DNA of 64,000 nt from DASTSN01 sp035760665 (GTDB lineage: Bacteria > Bacteroidota > Bacteroidia > Chitinophagales > Chitinophagaceae), in NCBI GenBank assembly GCA_035760665.1, contig DASTSN010000108.1, positions 1 to 64,000 on the forward strand, written 5' to 3'. Both the position numbers and the translations under genes were made by a program. Of the stretch, positions 57,115 to 64,000 are shown piece after piece. Position 1 is the first letter of the stretch, and every line of letters begins with the position of its first letter. The notes beneath the pieces are model-generated. The model saw only the letters and a list, made by a program, of their open reading frames with translations. It had not been told where the DNA came from and ran no database searches.

Positions 57115-57420
57115 CTAAATCAGTCTGTGCCTGCGGTTATGCTTATAGAAATAAAGCTGGCGGCGATCATGACGTTTCATGTGTTTCAGATGTCGGTGCT
57201 CACGCCGCGAAATTTTTCCATCCCGAAGGGCCTGGTTTTTTTCCATTTTATAATGGGTTTCGTTTTTTCGAAGCTGTCTCATTTCCGGACGGGTGAGTTC
57301 ACCGCTGCGGTAACCTTCGGCTACGCGATGACGGCGTATGCGTTCACCGGAATCCTGCTGGGCCGAAGCGGCCAGGGTTGCGAGGCTAAGGATGACGCCT
57401 AAAAACAGTACTTTTTTCAT
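57115..57420 (-). CDS. Small exported His/Arg/Lys-rich protein
   Basis: 101 residues. Signal peptide MKKVLFLGVILSLATLAASAQ, then a very basic mature part of about 80 residues. Two tandem motifs about 24 residues apart share the form [SD]-G-x-[LI]-[TS]-R-x-E-x-R-x-L (SGELTRPEMRQL and DGKISRREHRHL), like paired EF-hand-type or helix-turn-helix modules. Ends in HKHNRRHRLI-type His/Arg residues that could bind metal or nucleic acid. No family recognised. Confidence 0.75.
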   Translation of the reverse strand: MKKVLFLGVILSLATLAASAQQDSGERIRRHRVAEGYRSGELTRPEMRQLRKNETHYKMEKNQALRDGKISRREHRHLKHMKRHDRRQLYFYKHNRRHRLI

Positions 57421-57537
57421 GGCTATACTTTTTACTTTTTTACAAATGTTATTTCAGTGATAGACGAAAGCAGTCGTAGAAAGTTTAACGGGTTGGTTTC
57501 ACTTTAACAGTTCTTAACGAAATACTGTGTCAGGGGA

Positions 57538-58134
57538 TCAAAACATACTGGCCTGGCGGGGAAGAATGTCAAAGCTTTGGCGATGGTATTTGCATAAACC
57601 AAACTGTTCAATAGCCCTGCGGTGTTCTGCAGTGCCATATCCTTTGTTGGACGCCCAGTTGTACTGCGGAAATTCGTGGTGCAACTGTTTCATATAATCA
57701 TCGCGGTAGGTTTTTGCCAAAATACTGGCGGCGGCGATGGATGCGTATATCCCATCTCCTTTTACGATGCACCGGTGAGGAATTTTGTTATACGGCAAAA
57801 AACGGTTGCCATCGATCAGCAATAGTCCGGGTTGTTGTGGCAGCTTTGCAATGGCCAGGTGCATTGCTTTGAAGGAGGCTTTTAAAATATTGATTTCGTC
57901 AATTTCTATATTGTCTATGCTGGCAACTGCATAGCAGGATGCTTCTTTTTGTATTACTGTTCTTAATTCGTACCGCTGGTTTTCGGTCAGTTGTTTGGAA
58001 TCATTTAACAATGGGTGAAAAAAATCCACCGGCAGGATGACGGCGGCTGCAAAAACCGGGCCGGCATAGCAACCACGTCCGGCCTCATCACAGCCTGCTT
58101 CGGTCAGTTCCTTTTGTAAATATGATTTCAGCAC
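57538..58134 (-). CDS. rnhB: Ribonuclease HII
   Basis: 198 residues. DEAGRG at 16-21 supplies the first catalytic Asp-Glu, LLIDGNRFLP the second Asp region, and YGTAEHRRAIEQFG the C-terminal signature. Removes RNA from RNA-DNA hybrids and misincorporated ribonucleotides. Divergent from the YeeE/YedE pair. Confidence 0.95.
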   Translation of the reverse strand: MLKSYLQKELTEAGCDEAGRGCYAGPVFAAAVILPVDFFHPLLNDSKQLTENQRYELRTVIQKEASCYAVASIDNIEIDEINILKASFKAMHLAIAKLPQQPGLLLIDGNRFLPYNKIPHRCIVKGDGIYASIAAASILAKTYRDDYMKQLHHEFPQYNWASNKGYGTAEHRRAIEQFGLCKYHRQSFDILPRQASMF

Positions 58135-58248
58135 CGGGAGAATTTTTTCAAAAATAAACTGTGGAGGCGAACCAGGAAGATTTTATTCTCACGAATCGCT
58201 CTTCCATTTTGTAAATTTGTTGTTCAATTTTTACCAAATTGTACTACT

Positions 58249-58818
58249 ATGAATGTTGTTGATTGGTTAAAGCATCCCTGGCCCTGGTATGTAGGCGGAC
58301 CGCTGATCGGGCTGATGGTACCGGCCCTGTTATTACTCGGTAATAAAGCTTTTGGAATTTCCTCATCCCTTCGCCATATCTGTGCTGTGTGTTTTCCGGG
58401 GAATATATCTTTTTTTCGGTACGACTGGAAAAAGGAGGCCTGGAACCTTTTTTTTGTTGCAGGTATTGTTGCCGGGGCTTTTATTGCTGCCAGTTTTTTA
58501 TCCAATCAACAACCGGTACAGGTTGACGGGCGCCTGGCAACGGAACTCAGGCAGTATGGCATTACTGACTACAGCAAGCTGGCACCGATAGACATTTTTA
58601 ACTGGAAAACGCTTTTAACTTTAAAAGGATTTCTTCTGATGGTTGTGGGTGGTTTCCTTGTAGGTTTCGGAACCAGGTATGCAGGCGGCTGCACCTCCGG
58701 CCATTCCATTATGGGCTTGTCGAATTTACAATTCTCATCTCTCGTCGCTACGATTTGTTTCATGGCGGGAGGGTTTATTGTGGCCAACCTTGTTCTTCCC
58801 TTTATTTTAAAGCTTTAA
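58249..58818 (+). CDS. YeeE/YedE family sulfur transporter, first half
   Basis: 189 residues, about five helices. GTRYAGGCTSGHSIMGLSNLQ carries the conserved Cys-containing GGCTSGH motif of YeeE/YedE (thiosulfate uptake) proteins. Its length is half that of full YeeE, and the second half is encoded directly downstream. An exact -7 element TAAATTTG lies at 58212-58219. Confidence 0.9.
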   Translation: MNVVDWLKHPWPWYVGGPLIGLMVPALLLLGNKAFGISSSLRHICAVCFPGNISFFRYDWKKEAWNLFFVAGIVAGAFIAASFLSNQQPVQVDGRLATELRQYGITDYSKLAPIDIFNWKTLLTLKGFLLMVVGGFLVGFGTRYAGGCTSGHSIMGLSNLQFSSLVATICFMAGGFIVANLVLPFILKL

Positions 58819-58827
58819 TTGCAGACA

Positions 58828-59349
58828 ATGGAAACCAATGAAGTTATCAAAAACATTGTTCAGGAAACAAATACTGATTTTGAAGTACGATCGCTGGACA
58901 GTATGTGCGTGAATGAATCTCAGCTCAGGCATCCCTGGTGGTATAATTTTAAGTATTTGCTCGCAGGGGTGCTGTTTGGTATTATATTGATAAAATCAGA
59001 AGTGGTGTCCTGGTTCCGGATACAGGAGATGTTCCGGCTGCAAAGTTTTCATATGTACGGGGTCATTGGTTCTGCAGTGGTCACTGGCATTATTTCGGTC
59101 TGGATAATTAAAAAATTCAAAGTGAAAACTATCCATGGGGAAAATATAGAACTCAGTCCCAAGCCCTTCAATAAAGGGCAGGTGTATGGCGGCTTGCTCT
59201 TTGGTTTTGGCTGGGCGTTAACCGGTGCATGTCCCGGACCTTTATTTGCACTAATTGGAAATGGCCTTGGTGTAATCGCTGTAACGTTATTAAGCGCAGT
59301 GGCCGGAACATGGGTTTATGGCTACCTCAGGGATAAATTACCGCATTAA
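58828..59349 (+). CDS. YeeE/YedE family sulfur transporter, second half (DUF6691 type)
   Basis: 173 residues from ATG (METNEVIKN), 9 bases after the first half. About four helices; GFGWALTGACPGPLFALIGNG contains the second conserved Cys motif. Together with the first half it should form a membrane carrier for thiosulfate or a related sulfur species. Confidence 0.9.
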   Translation: METNEVIKNIVQETNTDFEVRSLDSMCVNESQLRHPWWYNFKYLLAGVLFGIILIKSEVVSWFRIQEMFRLQSFHMYGVIGSAVVTGIISVWIIKKFKVKTIHGENIELSPKPFNKGQVYGGLLFGFGWALTGACPGPLFALIGNGLGVIAVTLLSAVAGTWVYGYLRDKLPH

Positions 59350-59361
59350 AAAATTAAGTGT

Positions 59362-60369
59362 ATGAAATGGCTCCGCTCCAATGGCTGGTTATTCATCCTG
59401 GGCGGAATTTTGCTGCTGGCTGTCATTATTTCCCGACTGATGTTCAGGCCGGCAGCAGTTACGAACCCGGTCATTTCCATACAAGACAGTAGCATTATTA
59501 CAGCCTGGAAGGCTCCGGATCTCAACTCGTTACCGGCAGGCGAGCAAGGCCAGTTAATCCGGTACGGACACGAACTGGTAGTGAATACATCATTGTACTT
59601 TGGACCACGGGGTCGTATAGCTGCCATTACAAACGGAATGGATTGTGGCAACTGTCATATTGAAGGTGGAACAAGGCCCTTTGGAAATTGTTTTTCTGCG
59701 GTGGCAGCCAATTATCCTTTATTCAGGAACAGGAGCGGCAGGGTAGAATCTATCGAATACAGGGTAAACGATTGCTTTAAACGAAGCCTGAATGGGCATC
59801 CTATTGACACACTTAGCAGAGAGATGAAAGCCATTGTAGCCTACCTCAAATGGCTGGGGAAAGATGTGCCCTTAAAGACAAAGCCAACTGGTGCAGGGAT
59901 AGAAGTGTTGCCGTACTTAGAAAGAGCTGCCGATACCGCTGCCGGCAGGAGGGTTTTTGAAAGCCGCTGTGCTCAATGCCACGGGGTTAACGGGGCCGGC
60001 ATATATAAACCAGATTCTGCCGGCTATGTATATCCGCCACTTTGGGGGCTCCATAGTTACAGTAACGCTGCCGGACTTTACCGGTTAAGCCTTTTAGCAG
60101 GCTACATAAAAAATAATATGCCCTTTGGCCAGGCAACACATCAAAAACCTGTTTTAACAGCCGAGGAAGCCTGGGATGTGGCGGCCTACATTGTAGCAAA
60201 ACCGAGACCTGCAAAAACATTTCCCGGGGACTGGCCCGATATCAGCCGTAAGCCGGTTGATTTTCCATTTGGTCCCTACAGCGATCACTTTTCGGAAACA
60301 CAGCATAAATACGGTCCTTTTGGTCCTATACAAAAAGAAAAAAAGCAGGCTGTAACTAAAACGGAATAA
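59362..60369 (+). CDS. tsdA: Membrane-anchored diheme cytochrome of the TsdA (thiosulfate dehydrogenase) family
   Basis: 335 residues. An N-terminal helix (9-28) without obvious cleavage site anchors it. First heme Cys95-GN-Cys98-His99; Cys138 (VNDCFKRSLNG) lies 43 residues after the first heme Cys, the same spacing as the unusual Cys heme ligand of characterised TsdA. Second heme Cys203-AQ-Cys206-His207, with Met253 (NNMPFG) as likely distal ligand. DFPFGPYSDHF near the end is also typical. Interconverts thiosulfate and tetrathionate in the periplasm. Cotranscribed with the YeeE/YedE genes (12 bases). Confidence 0.88.
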   Translation: MKWLRSNGWLFILGGILLLAVIISRLMFRPAAVTNPVISIQDSSIITAWKAPDLNSLPAGEQGQLIRYGHELVVNTSLYFGPRGRIAAITNGMDCGNCHIEGGTRPFGNCFSAVAANYPLFRNRSGRVESIEYRVNDCFKRSLNGHPIDTLSREMKAIVAYLKWLGKDVPLKTKPTGAGIEVLPYLERAADTAAGRRVFESRCAQCHGVNGAGIYKPDSAGYVYPPLWGLHSYSNAAGLYRLSLLAGYIKNNMPFGQATHQKPVLTAEEAWDVAAYIVAKPRPAKTFPGDWPDISRKPVDFPFGPYSDHFSETQHKYGPFGPIQKEKKQAVTKTE

Positions 60370-60399
60370 GTCCCGGATTCGCAACCGTAAAACTTACAT

Positions 60400-60431
60400 A
60401 AAAAAGCAGCCCCGGATGTTGCTGCTTTTTT
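60400..60431. terminator. Bidirectional terminator after tsdA
   Basis: Perfect 11-bp stem AAAAAAGCAGC/GCTGCTTTTTT with a 10-base loop. It lies between tsdA and the convergent DsrE-like gene and serves both. Confidence 0.9.
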
Positions 60432-60451
60432 ATGTAATGAGTTCCGGATAT

Positions 60452-61147
60452 TTAACCGGCAAATACATACGCACAGCCATGCTCCTGCGCCCGGCCCACC
60501 GCCCAAACACCTGACGGCATCAATGGTATACCGGGAAGAACGCCCGCTACCCAGTCTTTTTTTACTTCTGCAGGATCCATATTCATACCCTGCGCTGCGG
60601 CGGCACTCATCACAGTCATTGCCATATCGCACACGCAAAACATAACGCCATCATCCTGCAGCTGGTTGATGCCGATTTGTACTTCACCGACACCGGGAAT
60701 TTTGAAGTCGCCCGGCATCGGTTTCCAAAACGGATTTCGGACAGAGGGGGCATTGGTTTTGGAATCGGTGATCTTAAACATTTCACCGAATTTGTATTTT
60801 TCCCAAAGCCGGTCTTCCATGGCATAAGGGATGGCTTCGTGACGGAGGACCACTACCACACTGCAATCTTTTGTGGCAGTGCCCGTTTTCTCATTGGTCA
60901 TTAGAAATACTTTCGGCCAGGCAAAAGGAAACATACCCTTTGGCTCAGGTGCATCAAATACAACCCTGTGCTTGCCTGCAATTTTATTAAACCAGGCATC
61001 AGGATCATCGGGCTTATACGGAGTGACTGGTTCTGCTTTCAACGGGAGGGAAGCGCCTAATGTGGAGATTCCGAAAGCGGCTGTACCTGCTGCAATGGAA
61101 CCGATGAATCCTCGGCGGGATGTTGAAGAAGGAATTTGATTTCCCAT
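60452..61147 (-). CDS. Tat-exported DsrE-like protein
   Basis: 231 residues from ATG (MGNQIPSSTSRRGFIGS). SRRGFIG with the following Ala-rich helix is a Tat signal. The mature part, about 190 residues, has the DsrE/F-type layout: VFLMTNEKTG, CSVVVVLRHEAIPYAM, and CVCDMAMTVMSAAAAQGM with a Cys pair near the usual sulfur-carrying Cys, ending with GVWAVGRAQEHGCAYVFAG. Position facing the thiosulfate module suggests a periplasmic sulfur-handling role; this is inference. Confidence 0.8.
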   Translation of the reverse strand: MGNQIPSSTSRRGFIGSIAAGTAAFGISTLGASLPLKAEPVTPYKPDDPDAWFNKIAGKHRVVFDAPEPKGMFPFAWPKVFLMTNEKTGTATKDCSVVVVLRHEAIPYAMEDRLWEKYKFGEMFKITDSKTNAPSVRNPFWKPMPGDFKIPGVGEVQIGINQLQDDGVMFCVCDMAMTVMSAAAAQGMNMDPAEVKKDWVAGVLPGIPLMPSGVWAVGRAQEHGCAYVFAG

Positions 61148-61263
61148 AATCGTTGGTATTAAGGTTAAAAAAAGAAAGCAACCTGATAAGTTACGAAGAA
61201 AAGTGTGCAACCGGCGCAAAACCTGTCGAATGGGCAGTAGTATTTTTTACTTACAAAGTTGCA

Positions 61264-61292
61264 GTTCAACAAGTAAAAATCGGCCGTTGAAC
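61264..61292. promoter_or_regulatory. Inverted repeat between DsrE-like gene and ctaA
   Basis: GTTCAAC (61264-61270) and GTTGAAC (61286-61292) form a perfect 7-bp inverted repeat with a 15-base spacer in the divergent intergenic region. Candidate operator only. Confidence 0.35.
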
Positions 61293-61353
61293 ATTTTAAC
61301 AGTACCCCGGTAATGGTAATTGGACAAGTAAATATTTCAATAACATGTTATTA

Positions 61354-61361
61354 TAACTTTG
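61354..61361 (+). promoter_or_regulatory. -7 element of ctaA
   Basis: TAACTTTG, an exact TAnnTTTG match, ends 4 bases before the ctaA ATG, predicting a leaderless transcript. No FNR/CRP-type box at the 33-base position. Confidence 0.55.
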
Positions 61362-61365
61362 CAGC

Positions 61366-62442
61366 ATGATAAACTCTTTGAAGGAATCCCGCTCATCCCG
61401 CCCGGTCGCAATCTGGCTGCTGGTAGGTGTGGGGATGATTATTGTTCAAATTATACTTGGCGGCATCACACGCCTGACGGGTTCAGGCCTTTCTATAACA
61501 GAATGGAATGTTATTACCGGGGCCCTGCCGCCTCTTAACGAGCAGCAATGGATGGCGGAGTTTGAGAAATACAGGCAAACGCCCCAGTTCCATTTGCTGA
61601 ATTTTGATTTTACCTTACGTGATTTTAAGTTCATTTTTTTCTGGGAATGGTTTCATCGCCTGTGGGCAAGATTAATTGGTGTCGTTTTTTTCATTCCTTT
61701 CGTGATTTTTCTTTTCCAGCGCCGGTTTAAAGATAAAATGATCAGGCCAATGGTGATCCTGTTTATGCTCGGGGCTTTACAGGGTGCTGTGGGCTGGATT
61801 ATGGTGGCCAGCGGCCTTACCGGCGATGCCACTTATGTAAAACCCACCCGTCTTGCGCTTCATTTTATTTTTGCGCTGGGCCTGCTGTGTTACACCTTTT
61901 GGTTTGCCTTGCAGTTGCTGGTGCCGAAACAAAAGACTGTGTCCAATACTTCGTTACGAAAACTGACCTGGCTGATTATTGGGTTAATGATTGTTCAATT
62001 ATTGTATGGTGCCCTGATGGCGGGTCATAAGGCAGCGACAGCTGCACACACCTGGCCGGATATTAACGGCAATCTCGTTCCCCCGCACCTGCTGCCACAG
62101 GGAGTCATCAGCCTGATTGAAAATAAAATTACCATTCACTTTATTCACCGGGGACTTGCCTACCTGATTTTTGTGCTGATCATCTTCTGGACTGTTAAAG
62201 CCTTGCGCTTTCAATCGGGCAATGTACTTTTTAGCCGTACGCGGTTTATGCCGGTAGCTGTTGCCAGCATGCAGGTGTTGCTGGGTGTTTTGGCAGTACT
62301 TACCAGTGTGCAGATTGTTCCGGGTAAATGGGGCCTTTTTGAATCGATAGCACAATTGCACCAGTTTGTGGCTATGCTATTGCTATTGTCACTCGTATGG
62401 ATGCTGTACTTGGTGCGCAAACAGCCCGTTGCAGCAGCCTGA
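61366..62442 (+). CDS. ctaA: Heme A synthase (COX15/CtaA)
   Basis: 358 residues, eight helices. GGITRLTGSGLSITEWNVITGALPP is the COX15 signature; conserved His in WEWFHRLWARLIG, RLALHFIFALG, GHKAATAAHTWPDINGN, IHFIHRGLAYL and IAQLHQFVAM ligate hemes. Oxidises the methyl group of heme O to heme A for the aa3 oxidase encoded 33 kb away, completing the step after CtaB. Confidence 0.95.
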   Translation: MINSLKESRSSRPVAIWLLVGVGMIIVQIILGGITRLTGSGLSITEWNVITGALPPLNEQQWMAEFEKYRQTPQFHLLNFDFTLRDFKFIFFWEWFHRLWARLIGVVFFIPFVIFLFQRRFKDKMIRPMVILFMLGALQGAVGWIMVASGLTGDATYVKPTRLALHFIFALGLLCYTFWFALQLLVPKQKTVSNTSLRKLTWLIIGLMIVQLLYGALMAGHKAATAAHTWPDINGNLVPPHLLPQGVISLIENKITIHFIHRGLAYLIFVLIIFWTVKALRFQSGNVLFSRTRFMPVAVASMQVLLGVLAVLTSVQIVPGKWGLFESIAQLHQFVAMLLLLSLVWMLYLVRKQPVAAA

Positions 62443-62508
62443 AATTTTCTGCGTTTGATATAGCAATGATTAAATAGTAATTTTAGCCGGTAACACATAA
62501 CGTGACTT

Positions 62509-64000
62509 ATGAAAGCCTGGCTAAGAGGGTTCTATTATTCATTTCCAATACAGGCATTATTCCTGCATTTCAGGCGATACCAGGTATTGCTGGTTTTCTG
62601 GTTTATTTTATTCAGTACGGTTAATGGCACTTTTATGAAAAGTTTTGGCGCCGATTCATTATTCCTGGCGCCGGAATACCTGGGTGATGTAAGTGCTGTA
62701 AGTTTTGCTATCGTGGGAATAGCTGTGGGCATGTTTTTCATGAGTTGGAATATCACCACATTTATTTTGTTTACCCGGTATTTTCGTTTTCTTGCTGCCA
62801 CCACGAACCCCTTTTTAAAATATTGTATTAACAACAGCATCATCCCGCTTTCATTCCTGGTATTTTACTTTTTCAAAGCATTTCATTTTGCGCATTATAA
62901 AGAATTAATTTCCACGACGGAAATCTTATTCCTGGTGGGTGGTTTTCTGAGCGGTTTTATCCTGATTCTCGCAATGTCTTTCCTGTATTTTTTTGGTGCA
63001 GACCGTTCGATTCTCAGGCGTATGTTGCCAACCATCCGCAACCCGAAGGAATACCTTACACAATTGCATCCGCAACAGGAGAAGAAAATTGACAGCAGCA
63101 ACCTGATTAAGGTGGAATGGTATATCGATTCACCGTTTACAGTCCGCAAGACCCGCAATGTAGCCCACTATACGGAAGAATTTATTGAAACAATGTTCAA
63201 AGGGCATCACTTTGCTGCCGTACTATCTGTATTTGCGTCCTTTATCTTTTTAATTATTATTGGAAATTTTCAGGAGTTTAAATTATTCCAGATACCGGCC
63301 GCTGCGAGCATCACTGTTTTTTTTGCTATCCTGATTGGTGTTTCCGGAGCTTTTGCCTATTTCCTGCAGTCGTGGAGTATTCCTTACCTGATTGGGCTGA
63401 TGCTGTTGTTAAATGTATTTTACCGGCTGAACTGGATTGATCCGCGCAACAAGGCTTACGGGTTAAATTATAACAACAGGAATGAACGACCGGTGTACAC
63501 CCGTGACCGGCTTTTACAGCTTTGTGCCAAAGACAGTGTGGAAGCGGACCGGCAAAATATGATTCGTATCCTGGATAACTGGAAAGAAAAGCAATCAGAA
63601 GACAAGCCGTTACTGGTAATCATCAATACCAGCGGGGGTGGGCAGCGCAGCGCCACTTTTACCCTTGATGCCCTGCAGCACCTGGATAGTGCTACCGGCG
63701 GGGCATTGATGAAAAAAACCTTCCTGATTACTGGGGCCTCCGGCGGTATGCTTGGCGCTGCCTACTTCCGGGAATTGTACCGGCAAAAAGTAAAAGGAGT
63801 TCCCGTAAACCTGCAAGACAGGAAATATGCCGATGATATATCAGGTGATTTATTAAATCCATTGTTTTCATCGTTTGTAGCCCGGGATTTAATTGCACCG
63901 GCGCAAAAATTTGCGGTAGGCCCCTATCAGTATGTTAAAGACCGCGGCTATGCCTTTGAGCAGGAACTGGACGACAACACGAGGGGTTTTCTTCACAAAC
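62509..64000 (+). CDS. Membrane-anchored patatin-like phospholipase (3' partial)
   Basis: The frame starts at ATG (MKAWLRGFYYSF) and remains open to the end of the window (497 codons). Residues 1 to about 310 contain six or seven hydrophobic helices. The patatin domain follows: oxyanion loop SGGGQRS at 375-381 and nucleophile Ser411 in ITGASGGMLG; the catalytic Asp would be beyond the window. A hydrolase of lipids or esters tethered to a multi-helix membrane domain. A weak promoter TTTG, 20 bases, TAATTTTA lies at 62454-62485. Confidence 0.83.
   Translation, partial: MKAWLRGFYYSFPIQALFLHFRRYQVLLVFWFILFSTVNGTFMKSFGADSLFLAPEYLGDVSAVSFAIVGIAVGMFFMSWNITTFILFTRYFRFLAATTNPFLKYCINNSIIPLSFLVFYFFKAFHFAHYKELISTTEILFLVGGFLSGFILILAMSFLYFFGADRSILRRMLPTIRNPKEYLTQLHPQQEKKIDSSNLIKVEWYIDSPFTVRKTRNVAHYTEEFIETMFKGHHFAAVLSVFASFIFLIIIGNFQEFKLFQIPAAASITVFFAILIGVSGAFAYFLQSWSIPYLIGLMLLLNVFYRLNWIDPRNKAYGLNYNNRNERPVYTRDRLLQLCAKDSVEADRQNMIRILDNWKEKQSEDKPLLVIINTSGGGQRSATFTLDALQHLDSATGGALMKKTFLITGASGGMLGAAYFRELYRQKVKGVPVNLQDRKYADDISGDLLNPLFSSFVARDLIAPAQKFAVGPYQYVKDRGYAFEQELDDNTRGFLHK

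Overview
The window is a 64 kb chromosomal segment of a member of the Bacteroidota, most likely a Chitinophagaceae-type organism. The phylum-level evidence is a type IX secretion sorting domain on a surface protein, an alternative complex III respiratory operon, CcoN-CcoO fusion, Bacteroidota-type promoters (TTTG, about 19-21 bases, TAnnTTTG) in place of Shine-Dalgarno-driven signals, and several protein families confined largely to this phylum. The family-level placement is inference. I see no insertion sequence, prophage, integrase, CRISPR array or rRNA operon.

Layout. 1-3.1 kb: the 3' part of a secreted repeat protein with ten near-identical 177-base units and a C-terminal sorting signal. 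3.3-13.8 kb: mostly minus-strand housekeeping and periplasmic genes (penicillin-acylase family hydrolase, M1 peptidase, amino acid permease, alpha/beta hydrolase, conserved unknowns, a membrane-domain/PurN fusion), interrupted by a tiny plus-strand unit (34-residue peptide plus DUF2892 protein) with an FNR/CRP-type box. 14.0-29.9 kb: one long plus-strand respiratory locus, actABCDEF (quinol to cytochrome c) followed by an aa3-type oxidase (coxB, coxA, ctaB, two subunit III genes, subunit IV) and assembly factors Sco and a DUF420 protein. 30.0-39.05 kb: the high-affinity cbb3 oxidase locus (ccoI, ccoS, ccoNO, ccoQ, ccoP, ccoG, ccoH, an unknown two-helix protein and a TauE/SafE-type copper-related membrane protein). 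Heme A synthase, needed by the aa3 oxidase, lies apart at 61.4 kb.

39-45 kb: tRNA/DNA maintenance genes (trmB, alkyltransferase-like protein), then a 408-base space holding an apparently complete noncoding transcription unit on the minus strand (promoter, 171-nt tRNA-like RNA with a very large variable arm, terminator), divergent from an Lrp-type regulator with a palindromic operator. 45-49.5 kb: a MarR regulator with its own perfect operator, an acyl-CoA dehydrogenase and an N-acetylmuramoyl-L-alanine amidase. 49.5-53.2 kb: oxidative pentose phosphate operon gnd-zwf-pgl. 53.3-58.1 kb: a diheme cytochrome, an AhpD-like protein, a 2-oxoacid:ferredoxin oxidoreductase beta subunit without its alpha partner, a JmjC-type protein, a Sua5/YciO protein and rnhB. 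58.2-61.1 kb: a sulfur module (two YeeE/YedE half-transporters, a membrane-anchored TsdA-like diheme cytochrome, and a convergent Tat-exported DsrE-like protein). The window ends inside a membrane-anchored patatin-like protein.

The most informative new observation is regulatory. Three promoters (the DUF2892 unit, ccoI, and ccoS-ccoNOQP) carry a TGA-N6-TCA box whose centre is exactly 33.0 bases upstream of the centre of the -7 element, consistent with a class-II FNR/CRP-family activator coordinating the low-oxygen oxidase. The most unusual element is the tRNA-like RNA at 41.1-41.3 kb.
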